Below are positions 27,160 to 35,361 of a DNA stretch of 64,000 bases, piece by piece. The DNA is from GCA-003244245 sp052390115 (GTDB lineage Bacteria; Actinomycetota; Actinomycetes; Mycobacteriales; Pseudonocardiaceae), in assembly GCA_052390115.1 (NCBI GenBank), contig JBQTHE010000098.1, positions 14,066 to 78,065 on the forward strand, read 5' to 3'. Every line of letters starts with the position of its first letter. The first letter of the stretch is position 1. The notes under the pieces are model-generated. The model saw only the letters and a list, made by a program, of their open reading frames with translations. It was not told where the DNA came from and did not search any database. The position numbers were made by a program, and so were the translations under genes.

Positions 27160-27626
27160 TTTCGGATTCCCTCCATGTTATTCGTGCGTACTTAGGTCGA
27201 CGGCTACGTCAATAGCGCTATCCAGTTCTGAGTCTAGCCCCACTGCTCTCGGGAATCAAGGGAGTTGGATAGGAAGGAGGGTGGCGCAGGTTTCATGATC
27301 GATCAAAGGCGAGGGGCTTGTTCACATTAAGTAGTGTCCTAAGCTTTTTCTCACCCCCATGAACACATGCGATCGTTGCATGGGTGAACATGTGCTACTT
27401 TAAGTGACTCGGTCACCACCCACATTGCTGCACCGCTGGCCGGTTTGCCGTTGAGCCACTGGCCCGGTGGGAGACCGGTTCACGGAACCGCTGGGCGCTG
27501 CGGGCCGATAAACGGACCGGGTCGTGCACACGTACCTACCGCGCTAGCTCGGGCTCCGTCCAAAGAAATTCACCCACGTATGCCATTCTTTCGTCGTCAG
27601 AGTACGCTCAGTCCGCAGTTGCAGTG
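27160..27626. other. Intergenic region with an AT-richer dyad
   Basis: 467 nt without a recognisable gene. Around 27327-27404 there is an imperfect dyad (TTAAGTAG ... CTACTTTAAG) with an inner CATGCGATCGTTGCATG-like palindrome, which may be a regulatory site or transcription end for the minus-strand genes to the right. Nothing else is seen. Confidence 0.4.
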
Positions 27627-28949
27627 TCATACCCAGCAGGGTTGGGAGGGGAAGATAGGGCGGCGGACGGCATCGACATTGAGGCGTTCTTTGAGTGAGG
27701 TGAGTACGCCGGCTGCTTCCAGGTAGTTGTCTACCAGGTAGACTTCTGGTTGGTTGGGGTCTCGGCTTTCGACGATGTCATCGAGGCACAGGGGGCTGAT
27801 GGTGGTGTTCTCTGTCACCAAGATGAGGGGGATCCGCTGGGCGAGGGCAGCGAACGCGGGGATGCCGCCTACTGCGCTGGCGGGCAGCACGATCGCGCCG
27901 ACGTCTTCGAGGGTGAGCCGGGCGCTGCCGGGAAGTGTCGGTCGGTCAGCGGGCACGGGTTGGGGCGCGGCGGACAACCCCCGTAGCACCGAGCAGAAGT
28001 AGGTCATCGAGATGACCTCCGCGGCGTCACGTGGGTCGACGGGTCCCTCGACTCGGGTGTGATCCCAGGCTGTGAGCATGGGTGCGTGGGCCACGGGTAG
28101 CCCGCTCATGGTGGTTACTGCATGGGTGAGCACAGCTTCGGCGCCGCCCCAGGGGTTGGCATAGGGTTTGCCGGAGTAGTAGTCCATGCGCAGTTCTCGG
28201 CTTACGTCGATTTCGCTGGTGATGGCCAGGGCGTCGACGCGTTGCTCGGCCTCTCGTACGACGTCGAATACCCGGTCGAGGCCGGTGATGTCGCCCAGCG
28301 CTCGGCCGGAGTCACTGTAGAATACTTGGGCGCGAAACGATTTCTCTGATACCCATACCGGGTCGATGGCGAGTCCGCCGACGGTCCGGCAAGCGTGGAT
28401 GGCGTTGATGACGTTGTTGAGGAGATCGGTGCTGTGAGGTTTGTCGATCAGCACGCCGAGTCGTCGTGTCTGGCCTGGTAGGAGGTGGATCTGTCCGGTC
28501 AGGAATCGGCTGAGGAGGTTCCCTTCGAGGTATAGGACGTTGTCGCGGGCCCAGTAGAGGTCGGATGCGGTGACGACGTTGGGGTGGGTGAGGAGGTAGT
28601 CGCAGGTGGAGGCCAGCAGGTTGGTGGCTGGTGTGGCGTCGCCGGCAAATCCGCCGATCTCGGCGCGGATTCCGGTGGGTACGATGTGCAGCGCGATGAA
28701 GCGTTCGGTGCGTTCCTGGCTACGTGGCCGAAATTGCCAAAGAGAACCCCATTTCTGGGTGCCGAGGTCGGCTCCCCGCAGTGTGGTGAGTTCGAAGGTA
28801 AGCTGGCCCTCGGAGTGTTTGACGAGGGCAAGGCGTATGGGTATGTCGTCTGGTGTGCAGCGGTCGGAGATGAGTTCTGCCACGACGGGCCAGGTGAGGG
28901 TCTGTGACGGTTTCGGTACATCGATGACCCTATGCTCGATCGATGGCAT
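27627..28949 (-). CDS. DUF3326 family protein, copy 1
   Basis: 440 residues from the ATG at 28949, preceded by CTGGAGGACAA and overlapping the decarboxylase 3' end by 20 nt. The DUF3326 core is visible: IVPTGIRAEIGGFAGDATP (about residue 89), LLTHPNVVTASDLYW, NVLYLEGNLLSRF, NPWGGAEAVLTHAV, PVAHAPMLT and the end block VYLVDNYLEAAGVLTSL. I know the family mainly from cyanobacteria and plants and know of no biochemical function. The N-terminal 85 residues look like an added domain. Constant pairing with the PLP enzyme implies a shared reaction or complex. A paralogue is at 35362-36678. Confidence 0.75.
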   Translation of the reverse strand: MPSIEHRVIDVPKPSQTLTWPVVAELISDRCTPDDIPIRLALVKHSEGQLTFELTTLRGADLGTQKWGSLWQFRPRSQERTERFIALHIVPTGIRAEIGGFAGDATPATNLLASTCDYLLTHPNVVTASDLYWARDNVLYLEGNLLSRFLTGQIHLLPGQTRRLGVLIDKPHSTDLLNNVINAIHACRTVGGLAIDPVWVSEKSFRAQVFYSDSGRALGDITGLDRVFDVVREAEQRVDALAITSEIDVSRELRMDYYSGKPYANPWGGAEAVLTHAVTTMSGLPVAHAPMLTAWDHTRVEGPVDPRDAAEVISMTYFCSVLRGLSAAPQPVPADRPTLPGSARLTLEDVGAIVLPASAVGGIPAFAALAQRIPLILVTENTTISPLCLDDIVESRDPNQPEVYLVDNYLEAAGVLTSLKERLNVDAVRRPIFPSQPCWV

Positions 28950-30177
28950 TTGTCCTCCAGTAGTCGCGGTAGCGGGAGAACTCTGGTTGTTGCACCGCGA
29001 AGAGCTCGCCGGATGGGGTGATTCGGTACAGCGATGGCCACAAGACGCCGGTGAACGGGGCCACACGGGCGAACGCGTAAGCACCGAGTAGATGCAGGAA
29101 CAGTGGCTGCCCGATCTCTAGACGACGGTGGAAGCGGTACCGCCCGAAGATGTCGCCGGCCAGCGGGGTGCAGCCGACAATTTCGTACTCGTGACCTCCG
29201 TGTTCCACGACTTCGTTGCCGGGTGCGTACAGGTCAGGTGCCCAGTCGTACTCGAATACTTCAGGGGCGTGGCCGACGTGCGAGTCGATCACCGCGACCA
29301 TTCCTGCTCCTGAGTCGATCACGTCGGTAACCCGTGTGACGAGGAGGCCGGCCTCGCGGATAAGTCCGGTGCCAGGCTCGGTGAAAATTGATTGCACCCC
29401 GCATGCGCGGAGCTTCTCGATGACGGCACGGAACTCGTCGAAAAGACCGTCCATCACGCTGGGCCGTAACCATCCACCGCCAATATTGACGTACTCCAGG
29501 CGAGCCAGCAGCGGTGCCGCTACGTCTATCAGCCACTCCAGGCTGGCGATTGTCGCTGTGAAACTTGACGACTCGCAGCCGAGGTGGAAGTGCAGGCCCG
29601 AGATTAAAGGATCACTGGTCTGGCGGACCCACTCCTCGAAAAGCGCCGGCGGAACACCAAGCTTCGATCCCGGCCGGGCTGGATCGTAGCGGATATCGGC
29701 GGCCGCCGAGCGGCCCGTGTTCACCCGAAGTCCCAGCCGGGGCCGTGGCCGGACCGTGTTGGCTTTGAGCCATTCCAGCATCGACAGAGAGTTGACGTTC
29801 ACATAGTCGGCGACATCAGCCACGACACTCCAGTTACGGGCCGATAGGCATGGGCTGGTGAAGTGAAGTGGTACGGCCCCACCGACTACCTCTCGGACCA
29901 GCTGTGTCTCTGCGGGTGAGGACACGTCGATGCCGGCAGCCCGCTTTGCACACGCCCGCACGACGAAGTCCAGCGTACACGGCTTCGCCGAATACAACAG
30001 ATCAACACCGACAGGACCGAGGAAACCCAGGTATTCATCAAGATTGGCTTCAAGGACAGCATCAAGATACACGAAAGCCGGGGTGTTGACTCGCGCGAGA
30101 TCCGGGATGAAACTCGACTCAAGACACCGATTAATGTCGTGATGCCGCTCTTCGTAACTCGCTCCGGTACCGATCAC
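28930..30177 (-). CDS. PLP-dependent fold-type III decarboxylase (LysA/NspC-like), copy 1
   Basis: 415 residues from a GTG at 30177 (GGGGGAG upstream; start supported by alignment with copy 2). Features of alanine-racemase-type decarboxylases: the PLP lysine in LLYSAKPCTLDF (Lys 65), AGIDVSSPAE, SGLHFHLG, the glycine loop EYVNIGGGW, EPGTGLIREAG, and the inter-subunit Cys/Asp region VGCTPLAGDIF. The family decarboxylates D- or L-centred diamino acids, for example diaminopimelate or carboxynorspermidine. Its substrate here is unknown. It is coupled to DUF3326 copy 1. Confidence 0.85.
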   Translation of the reverse strand: MIGTGASYEERHHDINRCLESSFIPDLARVNTPAFVYLDAVLEANLDEYLGFLGPVGVDLLYSAKPCTLDFVVRACAKRAAGIDVSSPAETQLVREVVGGAVPLHFTSPCLSARNWSVVADVADYVNVNSLSMLEWLKANTVRPRPRLGLRVNTGRSAAADIRYDPARPGSKLGVPPALFEEWVRQTSDPLISGLHFHLGCESSSFTATIASLEWLIDVAAPLLARLEYVNIGGGWLRPSVMDGLFDEFRAVIEKLRACGVQSIFTEPGTGLIREAGLLVTRVTDVIDSGAGMVAVIDSHVGHAPEVFEYDWAPDLYAPGNEVVEHGGHEYEIVGCTPLAGDIFGRYRFHRRLEIGQPLFLHLLGAYAFARVAPFTGVLWPSLYRITPSGELFAVQQPEFSRYRDYWRTNAIDRA

Positions 30178-30396
30178 GCGCTCCCCCAGTCCATCTGGTA
30201 GCCGCCTTATTTTCGGGCGCAGCTCCTTTGCTGATGGCACGTCACATCGAACAGGACAGTTCCACGAAACTTGACTCGCTGGAAACGGCGTCATCCCCAG
30301 AGTAAAGCTCCCACATACCCGCAAAGTCGAAAGCGTCACATCCCAGCCGCTGAGCGCTACCACGTCCAGCGAAGGTAGCCAACGTTATCGATCCTC

Positions 30397-30416
30397 AAAA
30401 GATACCGACCGGTTGG
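30397..30416. promoter_or_regulatory. Conserved upstream motif of the duplicated unit, copy 1
   Basis: AAAAGATACCGACCGGTTGG, about 220 nt upstream of decarboxylase copy 1. The same 20-mer is found at 32550-32569 and, with one change, at 38155-38174, in the same position relative to the other copies. The surrounding 100 nt are also similar (GCTGCGCGCTACC, CGTCCAGC). It may be a shared promoter element or simply a relic of duplication. Confidence 0.5.
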
Positions 30417-30433
30417 CCGGTAATCAAGATGGT

Positions 30434-31483
30434 TCACTCCAACGCAGCACCCAACCGAGGTAGGGTCCGCATGCTCGGTGCCTGCAGAGCGCGCAACCGG
30501 GGCATGACCTGCTCGGCGAAACTAGTGAGGAACCTGCTTTGGTCATGGCCCGGGCCGTGGAACACCAGATGGTTGAACCCGGCGTCGACATAGGTCATGA
30601 TCGCCGTGACGGCTTCGTCCGGGTCTGAGCTGACGATCCAACGGCTGGCGACCTGGCTGATGGGCAGCGCATCGCCGGCCGCCTCCATCGCAATCGGATC
30701 CTCCAGACCGTGTTTCTGCTCAGCAGACAAGGCCAGCGGTGCCCAGAACCGGGTGTTCTCCAGTGCCTGCTCAGAGTCCGGGTCGAAGGACAGCTTGATC
30801 TCGATCATCCGCTCGATGTCACCGGGCGCACGACCGCTGTCGGCAAGGCCTCGCTCGATAGCGGGAATCAGCTTCTCCGTATAGATTTCCATTCCCTTGC
30901 CGCTGGTGCAGATGAAACCGTCACCGGCCCTCCCCGCGTACTTCGCAACCAGGGGGCCACCGGCTGCGATGTAGATCGGAATCCCCTCTGCGGGGCGGTC
31001 GTAGACTGTGGCGTTCGTGGTCTTGTAGAACTCGCCCTCGAACGTCACGCGCTCGTCCCGCCACAGTTCCCGCATCAGCTTCACGGCCTCTCGCAGCCGT
31101 GCGAACCGCTCCTTGAACGCCGGCCACTCGATGCCCATCACCGCGACTTCGTTCAGCGCCTCACCCGTCCCGATACCCAGCATGATCCGCCCGGGGTACA
31201 GGCAGCCGAGCGTGCCGAATGCCTGCGCCACCACTGCAGGGTGGTAGCGGAAGGTCACGGTCATCACACTCGTCCCCAGCATGACCCGGGACGTGCGCTC
31301 CCCCACCGCGCTGAGCCAGGACAGCGAGAACGGGGCGTGTCCCCCATCGTGGCGCCACGGCTGGAAATGATCGCTGATCAACACGCTGTCAAGGCCCAGA
31401 TCCTCGGCCTGGACGGCGAACTCCACCAGCTCCCGCGGGCCAAACTGCTCAGCCGATGCCTTGTACCCGATCTTCAGGATCAT
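30434..31483 (-). CDS. fgd: F420-dependent glucose-6-phosphate dehydrogenase homologue (LLM family)
   Basis: 349 residues. Strong family blocks: LKIGYKASAEQFGPRELVEF, ISDHFQPWRHDGGHAPFSL, TSVMTVTFRYHPAVVAQAF, LGIGTGEALNEVAV and VYIAAGGPLVAK-like IPIYIAAGGPLVAKYAG. His 39 and Glu 108 correspond to the catalytic His40/Glu109 of mycobacterial Fgd1. The enzyme reduces F420 with glucose-6-phosphate. Within this cluster it could supply F420H2 for a dedicated step, or act on another substrate. The window gives no way to tell whether a housekeeping fgd also exists. Confidence 0.85.
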   Translation of the reverse strand: MILKIGYKASAEQFGPRELVEFAVQAEDLGLDSVLISDHFQPWRHDGGHAPFSLSWLSAVGERTSRVMLGTSVMTVTFRYHPAVVAQAFGTLGCLYPGRIMLGIGTGEALNEVAVMGIEWPAFKERFARLREAVKLMRELWRDERVTFEGEFYKTTNATVYDRPAEGIPIYIAAGGPLVAKYAGRAGDGFICTSGKGMEIYTEKLIPAIERGLADSGRAPGDIERMIEIKLSFDPDSEQALENTRFWAPLALSAEQKHGLEDPIAMEAAGDALPISQVASRWIVSSDPDEAVTAIMTYVDAGFNHLVFHGPGHDQSRFLTSFAEQVMPRLRALQAPSMRTLPRLGAALE

Positions 31484-31744
31484 CCAAATCGTTACCTCAT
31501 AGTTTGAACAGGCACATCGACTGTAGCCCGATCCGCAGTGCTACACCGTGGTCGACGGTCCTGCCGGACTGGTCGGGGCAGACGTCCTGACGAAAGACGC
31601 TCCCGCCGGTTCGTTCGGTCAGCCGAGCCAGCGGTCCCCCCGTCAACTACAGCTCCCGCACGGGCACGATCGGCCAGCTGCTGCACCAACTGCTCACTAC
31701 CGCGTCCACGGCATCCTGGCCGACCCACGTGGTGCGGATTCGGG

Positions 31745-32155
31745 TCAGACTGGCCCGTCGATGTCTATCTTCGAGTAAAGCAGGATAGGACGACCGTCTG
31801 GATCGGCGACGTAGGCTATCCGCTCTCCAGAGGGATGGTCGATGGGTTCGTAGAGGATGCGGGTCCCTGAAGCGCGGAGCCGGCTCACTTCAGCGACAAC
31901 ATCGTCAGTTTTCAGACACAGTATGTGGGAGATCGGCTCACCGGAAGCACTGGGTCGCAACCCGTGCCAAGGATCATCTGGCAAAGCAAACCAGAGCTCG
32001 TGGCCGTCTAGGACAAGTTCGGCGAACTCGATCGGCTCGGCCGGGTCGGCGGGCCAGCGGGACTTCTGCTCGAATCCGAACGCCTCAGTGTAGAAATTGA
32101 CCAGACGATTGATGTCGCTAGTGTATACCATGAAGAACAAGTTTCTAAACATCAT
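31745..32155 (-). CDS. VOC family (glyoxalase-fold) protein
   Basis: 136 residues, the normal size for one VOC module: FFMVYTSDINRLVNFYTEAFGF, then ELVLDGHELWFAL, ISHILCLKTDDV and the C-terminal repeat ERIAYVADPDGRPILLYSKI. The family covers dioxygenases, isomerases and binding or resistance proteins. It lies between fgd and a decayed decarboxylase copy. A short remnant of a second copy is visible at 34740-34806, so the gene was part of the duplicated unit. Confidence 0.8.
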   Translation of the reverse strand: MMFRNLFFMVYTSDINRLVNFYTEAFGFEQKSRWPADPAEPIEFAELVLDGHELWFALPDDPWHGLRPSASGEPISHILCLKTDDVVAEVSRLRASGTRILYEPIDHPSGERIAYVADPDGRPILLYSKIDIDGPV

Positions 32156-32159
32156 TCCC

Positions 32160-32569
32160 CTGCCACCATAGATGTGAGGGCCTGTGAGGGTTTCGGTATG
32201 TCGATGACCCTATGCTCGATCGATGGCATTCGTCCTCCAATAGTCGCGGTAGTGGGAGAATGCTGGTTCTTGCCCCGCGAAGAGTTCGCCGGTTTGGGTG
32301 ATTCGGTACAGCGATGGCCACACGACGCCGGCGCGAGATCCGGGATGAAACTCGACTCAAGACACCGGGGCAGTTCCCGCGAACTTCGAGCCGCTGAAAA
32401 TAGCGCCGTATCCTGAGGTGCAGCGTCCACACGCATGCAGACGGGACGAGCATTATCTCAGAGTCACAAAATCATCAGACACGCACGCACCCCCCACCCC
32501 CAACCGCTGCGCGCTACCCCGTCCAGCCGAAGTACCCAACGCTATCCATAAAAGATACCGACCGGTTGG
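32160..32569 (-). pseudogene. Collapsed third copy of the decarboxylase-DUF3326 unit
   Basis: Reading on the minus strand: a piece of the conserved upstream region (motif at 32550-32569), about 40 nt from the 5' end of the decarboxylase (32330-32370), an abrupt junction near 32330, about 100 nt of its 3' end, and the first 60 or so nt of DUF3326 including its start at 32230. Roughly 1.1 kb of the decarboxylase is deleted at the junction. No functional product is possible. Confidence 0.75.
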
Positions 32570-32748
32570 CCCGCCATCAAGGCGGTTCACTCCAACGCGC
32601 GACCCATCCCGGGTCCAGTCGGGATGCTCGGCACCGAGATCACCGACGACCACACCTACCTCGACCGCGTGGCCGCCGAACTCAACCGACCACGCCGTAT
32701 TCCTGGGCTACCGAACCCGCAGAAGTCTTCGCCGACCTCTGGCCAGCT

Positions 32749-33255
32749 CTATTGCTCCCAGCGGCTGGCGCTAAGGGTGATGTCTTCAATACGGTGCTCA
32801 AGTGGATACCACTGTTTGCGTCGTCGCAGTCCGCGGCCCTCGTGCCAGGATTCGATTATGAAGTAGTCGGAGTCAAGATAGTTGCGCACCACTTCGGTCA
32901 CGTCAACGCGGAAACCAATGAACCCTCGGCCTAAGCTGATTACAGTTTCGACCCCGTATCCGGCGATCTTCGCCTCACCAGGCGAGTCGCTCGAGTCATC
33001 GTTGAGAGCAGTCGCGGTGGGGCTGTGCAACGCTAGCCGTGGGTCCCTGCGCAGATCAGCGGCCTTCACCGAGTCCGAAAATGCCAAGGCAATCACCAAG
33101 TCGCCGTCCAAGAGCATTATGCTAATCGCGCTGATCCGCGGTGATCCGTCTCGCCGTAATGTCGCTAGCGTCTCGTATCTGTCAGGACCGAAGCACGCGC
33201 GTACCTGCCTGGAGAATTCGGGCTCCGCTGCGACGAATTCACTCCACTTAGCCAT
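32749..33255 (-). CDS. PNPOx-like (split-barrel flavin/F420) protein, copy 1
   Basis: 168 residues from the ATG at 33255 (GAGGAAAG upstream). Split-barrel blocks: ETLATLRRDGSPRISAISIM, DLVIALAFSDSVKAADLRRDPRLALH and GRGFIGFRVDVTEVVR. The family binds FMN or F420; with an F420-reducing enzyme nearby, an F420H2-dependent reductase is attractive, but the sequence does not prove the cofactor. It is highly similar to copy 2 (34811-35320). About 50 nt upstream, 33303-33337 matches the inside of DUF3326, a scar of an older duplicate. Confidence 0.8.
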   Translation of the reverse strand: MAKWSEFVAAEPEFSRQVRACFGPDRYETLATLRRDGSPRISAISIMLLDGDLVIALAFSDSVKAADLRRDPRLALHSPTATALNDDSSDSPGEAKIAGYGVETVISLGRGFIGFRVDVTEVVRNYLDSDYFIIESWHEGRGLRRRKQWYPLEHRIEDITLSASRWEQ

Positions 33256-33302
33256 GTGCTTTCCTCGTCAACTGTAGACACCCCGCGGTTGCGGCGTCAC
33301 AC

Positions 33303-33337
33303 GTAGATAGCGTTGATGACATTGTTGAGGAGATTGC
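33303..33337 (-). pseudogene. Short internal DUF3326 remnant
   Basis: This stretch (GATAGCGTTGATGAC, then TTGTTGAGGAGAT) matches the DUF3326 genes around 28397-28425 and 36127-36160. It lies upstream of PNPOx copy 1, the place where copy 2 has an intact DUF3326 gene. Confidence 0.6.
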
Positions 33338-33344
33338 AGCACCA

Positions 33345-34667
33345 TCATCGAGTCACCGCAACGCGGCGCGACTCAATGAGGCTCGCGGCGCGGGAACCGG
33401 CAATAGTTCCGCTCTCAATCGCGCCGGCGATCCAGCCCCACGCGATCAACGCGATATCCGCGCCTGCGAACACGAGCCGCCCCTCGGGCTCCCGCATGCG
33501 GGAGAGGTAGCGCGACGGCAGGCCGGCCGGATATCCGGCCCAGCCCCCGTCAGCCCAGGGGTCGGTGTTCCAGTTGTGACCGTCGAAGGCGACGATCGTG
33601 CATGCTGGCATGTATGCCTTGAATGCGGTCCTGACGGAGTCCTCGTCCTCCCCATCGAACAGGCTCGGCTCTGGGGCTAAGGCATACATGAGCTGTCCAT
33701 CCTCGAGATGAGCGTCGGTCGCGACGTAGGAGATGCCAGCTCCCTGCTCGGGGTTGCCGATCCCAAGGAAATCCGGAGGCGCCCCTTGGACCACCGCCCA
33801 CACCTTTTGGGTCGTGCCACCGGGGCGCATGGCGCTTCCCTTCAGCTTTTCCTCTGAAAGCGGGGGGTCAAACTCGACTGTTCCCCACAGGTTCGCGGGG
33901 ATCGCCACCACCGCGACCGCCGCGTTGTACTCCTGGCTATTGGTGCTGACGGTTACGTCATCAGGCGTTTGGCTGACACTGATGACGGGCTCGCCTAAAC
34001 ACAGGTCGGCGTCGCTATCGGCCAGAATCGACTCGCACAACGCTCGGTTCCCGCCGCCAATCTTGACCGCGGTGAGGTGCATCCCTAGCACGCCGTGACG
34101 AAGGTGCGCGATGTCGTTCACGAGATGCATGACAGAGTACTCGTTAACCGAGCGTCCGCCGCACAGGTGGGCGAACGAGACGAGGTAGTCTCGGGTGGCC
34201 GCTGGAAGCCCTAGCGGCGCAATGAACTCGTTGAAAGAAATGTCTCGACTGGGGTCGAGCTGAATCTCGATCGGTAGGGTGGGATCGATGCCCTCTGCAG
34301 CCCGCAGGCAGTGATAGAGACCTCGTTCAAGCTGCGGCCACTCATCGAAAGGGACGGGGGATCCTCCTTCGATCCGCTGGCCTCCCACGAGGTTGACGTA
34401 GGTGCGTGTATCGGGAGGCTGCTCGTATCCACGACCATACCGCTCGACCTCGCGCGCGATGCTGGCCTGACGCTCCGGATAGACGTATTCGCCGCCCACC
34501 GCGATCTCGACGTCGCGACCCGCGAAGGGGCGTGACCAGGCCCGTCCACCGATGTGATCCTTGGCCTCAAGTAGAACGGTCGAATAGCCCGATCGGCTCA
34601 GGTCACGCGCTGCGGTCACTCCCGCAAACCCGCCTCCAATGACGATGACATCAGAACTCGCAGGCAT
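33345..34667 (-). CDS. FAD-dependent amine oxidase family protein
   Basis: 440 residues from the ATG at 34667. The N-terminal dinucleotide-binding motif VIVIGGGFAGVTAARDL is followed by LLEAKDHIGGRAWSRPF, the RGGR-like block of monoamine oxidases, and the FAD end block EGRLVFAGADIALIAWGWIAGAIESG. Members oxidise amines or desaturate amino acids. An amine made by the adjacent decarboxylases is a plausible substrate, by inference. It lies between the two PNPOx paralogues and has no second copy, so it may mark the centre of the amplified block. Confidence 0.83.
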   Translation of the reverse strand: MPASSDVIVIGGGFAGVTAARDLSRSGYSTVLLEAKDHIGGRAWSRPFAGRDVEIAVGGEYVYPERQASIAREVERYGRGYEQPPDTRTYVNLVGGQRIEGGSPVPFDEWPQLERGLYHCLRAAEGIDPTLPIEIQLDPSRDISFNEFIAPLGLPAATRDYLVSFAHLCGGRSVNEYSVMHLVNDIAHLRHGVLGMHLTAVKIGGGNRALCESILADSDADLCLGEPVISVSQTPDDVTVSTNSQEYNAAVAVVAIPANLWGTVEFDPPLSEEKLKGSAMRPGGTTQKVWAVVQGAPPDFLGIGNPEQGAGISYVATDAHLEDGQLMYALAPEPSLFDGEDEDSVRTAFKAYMPACTIVAFDGHNWNTDPWADGGWAGYPAGLPSRYLSRMREPEGRLVFAGADIALIAWGWIAGAIESGTIAGSRAASLIESRRVAVTR

Positions 34668-34739
34668 GCTCGTCGGCCTCCAACAGATCGTTCGTGGGGA
34701 GATGTTCCGCCATCGTTCCTGGACGCGCATCCATCCTCG

Positions 34740-34806
34740 TCGACAAAATCGCGGCAATCTCGATCGGCTCGGCCGGGTCGAGGGATCCAGCGGTCTCAAA
34801 CATCAT
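34740..34806 (-). pseudogene. VOC gene remnant
   Basis: The stretch CTCGATCGGCTCGGCCGGGTC near 34759-34780 and TCTCAAACATCATTC near 34794-34808 match the inside and the start codon region of the VOC gene (about 32033-32055 and 32144-32157), with the sequence between them lost. Confidence 0.55.
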
Positions 34807-34810
34807 TCAC

Positions 34811-35320
34811 CTACGCCCAGGGATCCACCTCCGTCCAATGGGAGACATCTGCAAGACGGTACTCGCGTGGATACCACTTTTCGTGTCGCTGTAGCCCGCG
34901 CCCCTCGTGCCAGGATTCGATTACGAAGTGGTCGGAGGTCATGTAGGTGCGCACCACTTCGGTCACCTCAACGCGGAAACCAATGAACCCTCGGCCTCGT
35001 CCGACTACGGTTTCGACTCCGTATCCGGCGATCTTTGCCTCACCAGGCCAGTCGCTCGCGTCATCGTTGAACGCAGCCGCGGTCGGGCCGTGCACCGCTA
35101 GCCGTGGGTCCCTGCGCAGATCAGCGGCCTTCACCGAGTCTTCAAATGCCAAGGCAAGCACCAAGTCGCCGTCCGAGAACATCAAACTAACCCCGCTGAT
35201 CCGCGGTGATCCGTCTCGCCGTACTGTCGCTAGCGTCTCGGATCTGTCAGCGCCGAAGCACGCACGTACCTGCCCGGCGAATTCAGGCTCCGCTGCGACG
35301 AATTCACTCCACTTAGCCAT
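34811..35320 (-). CDS. PNPOx-like (split-barrel flavin/F420) protein, copy 2
   Basis: 169 residues, closely similar to copy 1 along its whole length (identical MAKWSEFVAAEPEF start, ETLATVRRDGSPRISGVSLM, SVKAADLRRDPRLAVH, GRGFIGFRVEVTEVVRTYM). The C-terminal dozen residues differ. It follows DUF3326 copy 2 by 41 nt on the same strand and is probably cotranscribed with it. Two maintained paralogues suggest different substrates or a heteromer. Confidence 0.8.
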   Translation of the reverse strand: MAKWSEFVAAEPEFAGQVRACFGADRSETLATVRRDGSPRISGVSLMFSDGDLVLALAFEDSVKAADLRRDPRLAVHGPTAAAFNDDASDWPGEAKIAGYGVETVVGRGRGFIGFRVEVTEVVRTYMTSDHFVIESWHEGRGLQRHEKWYPREYRLADVSHWTEVDPWA

Positions 35321-35361
35321 GTGTTTTCCTCGTCAACTGTAGACAGCCCGCGGTTGCGTTG

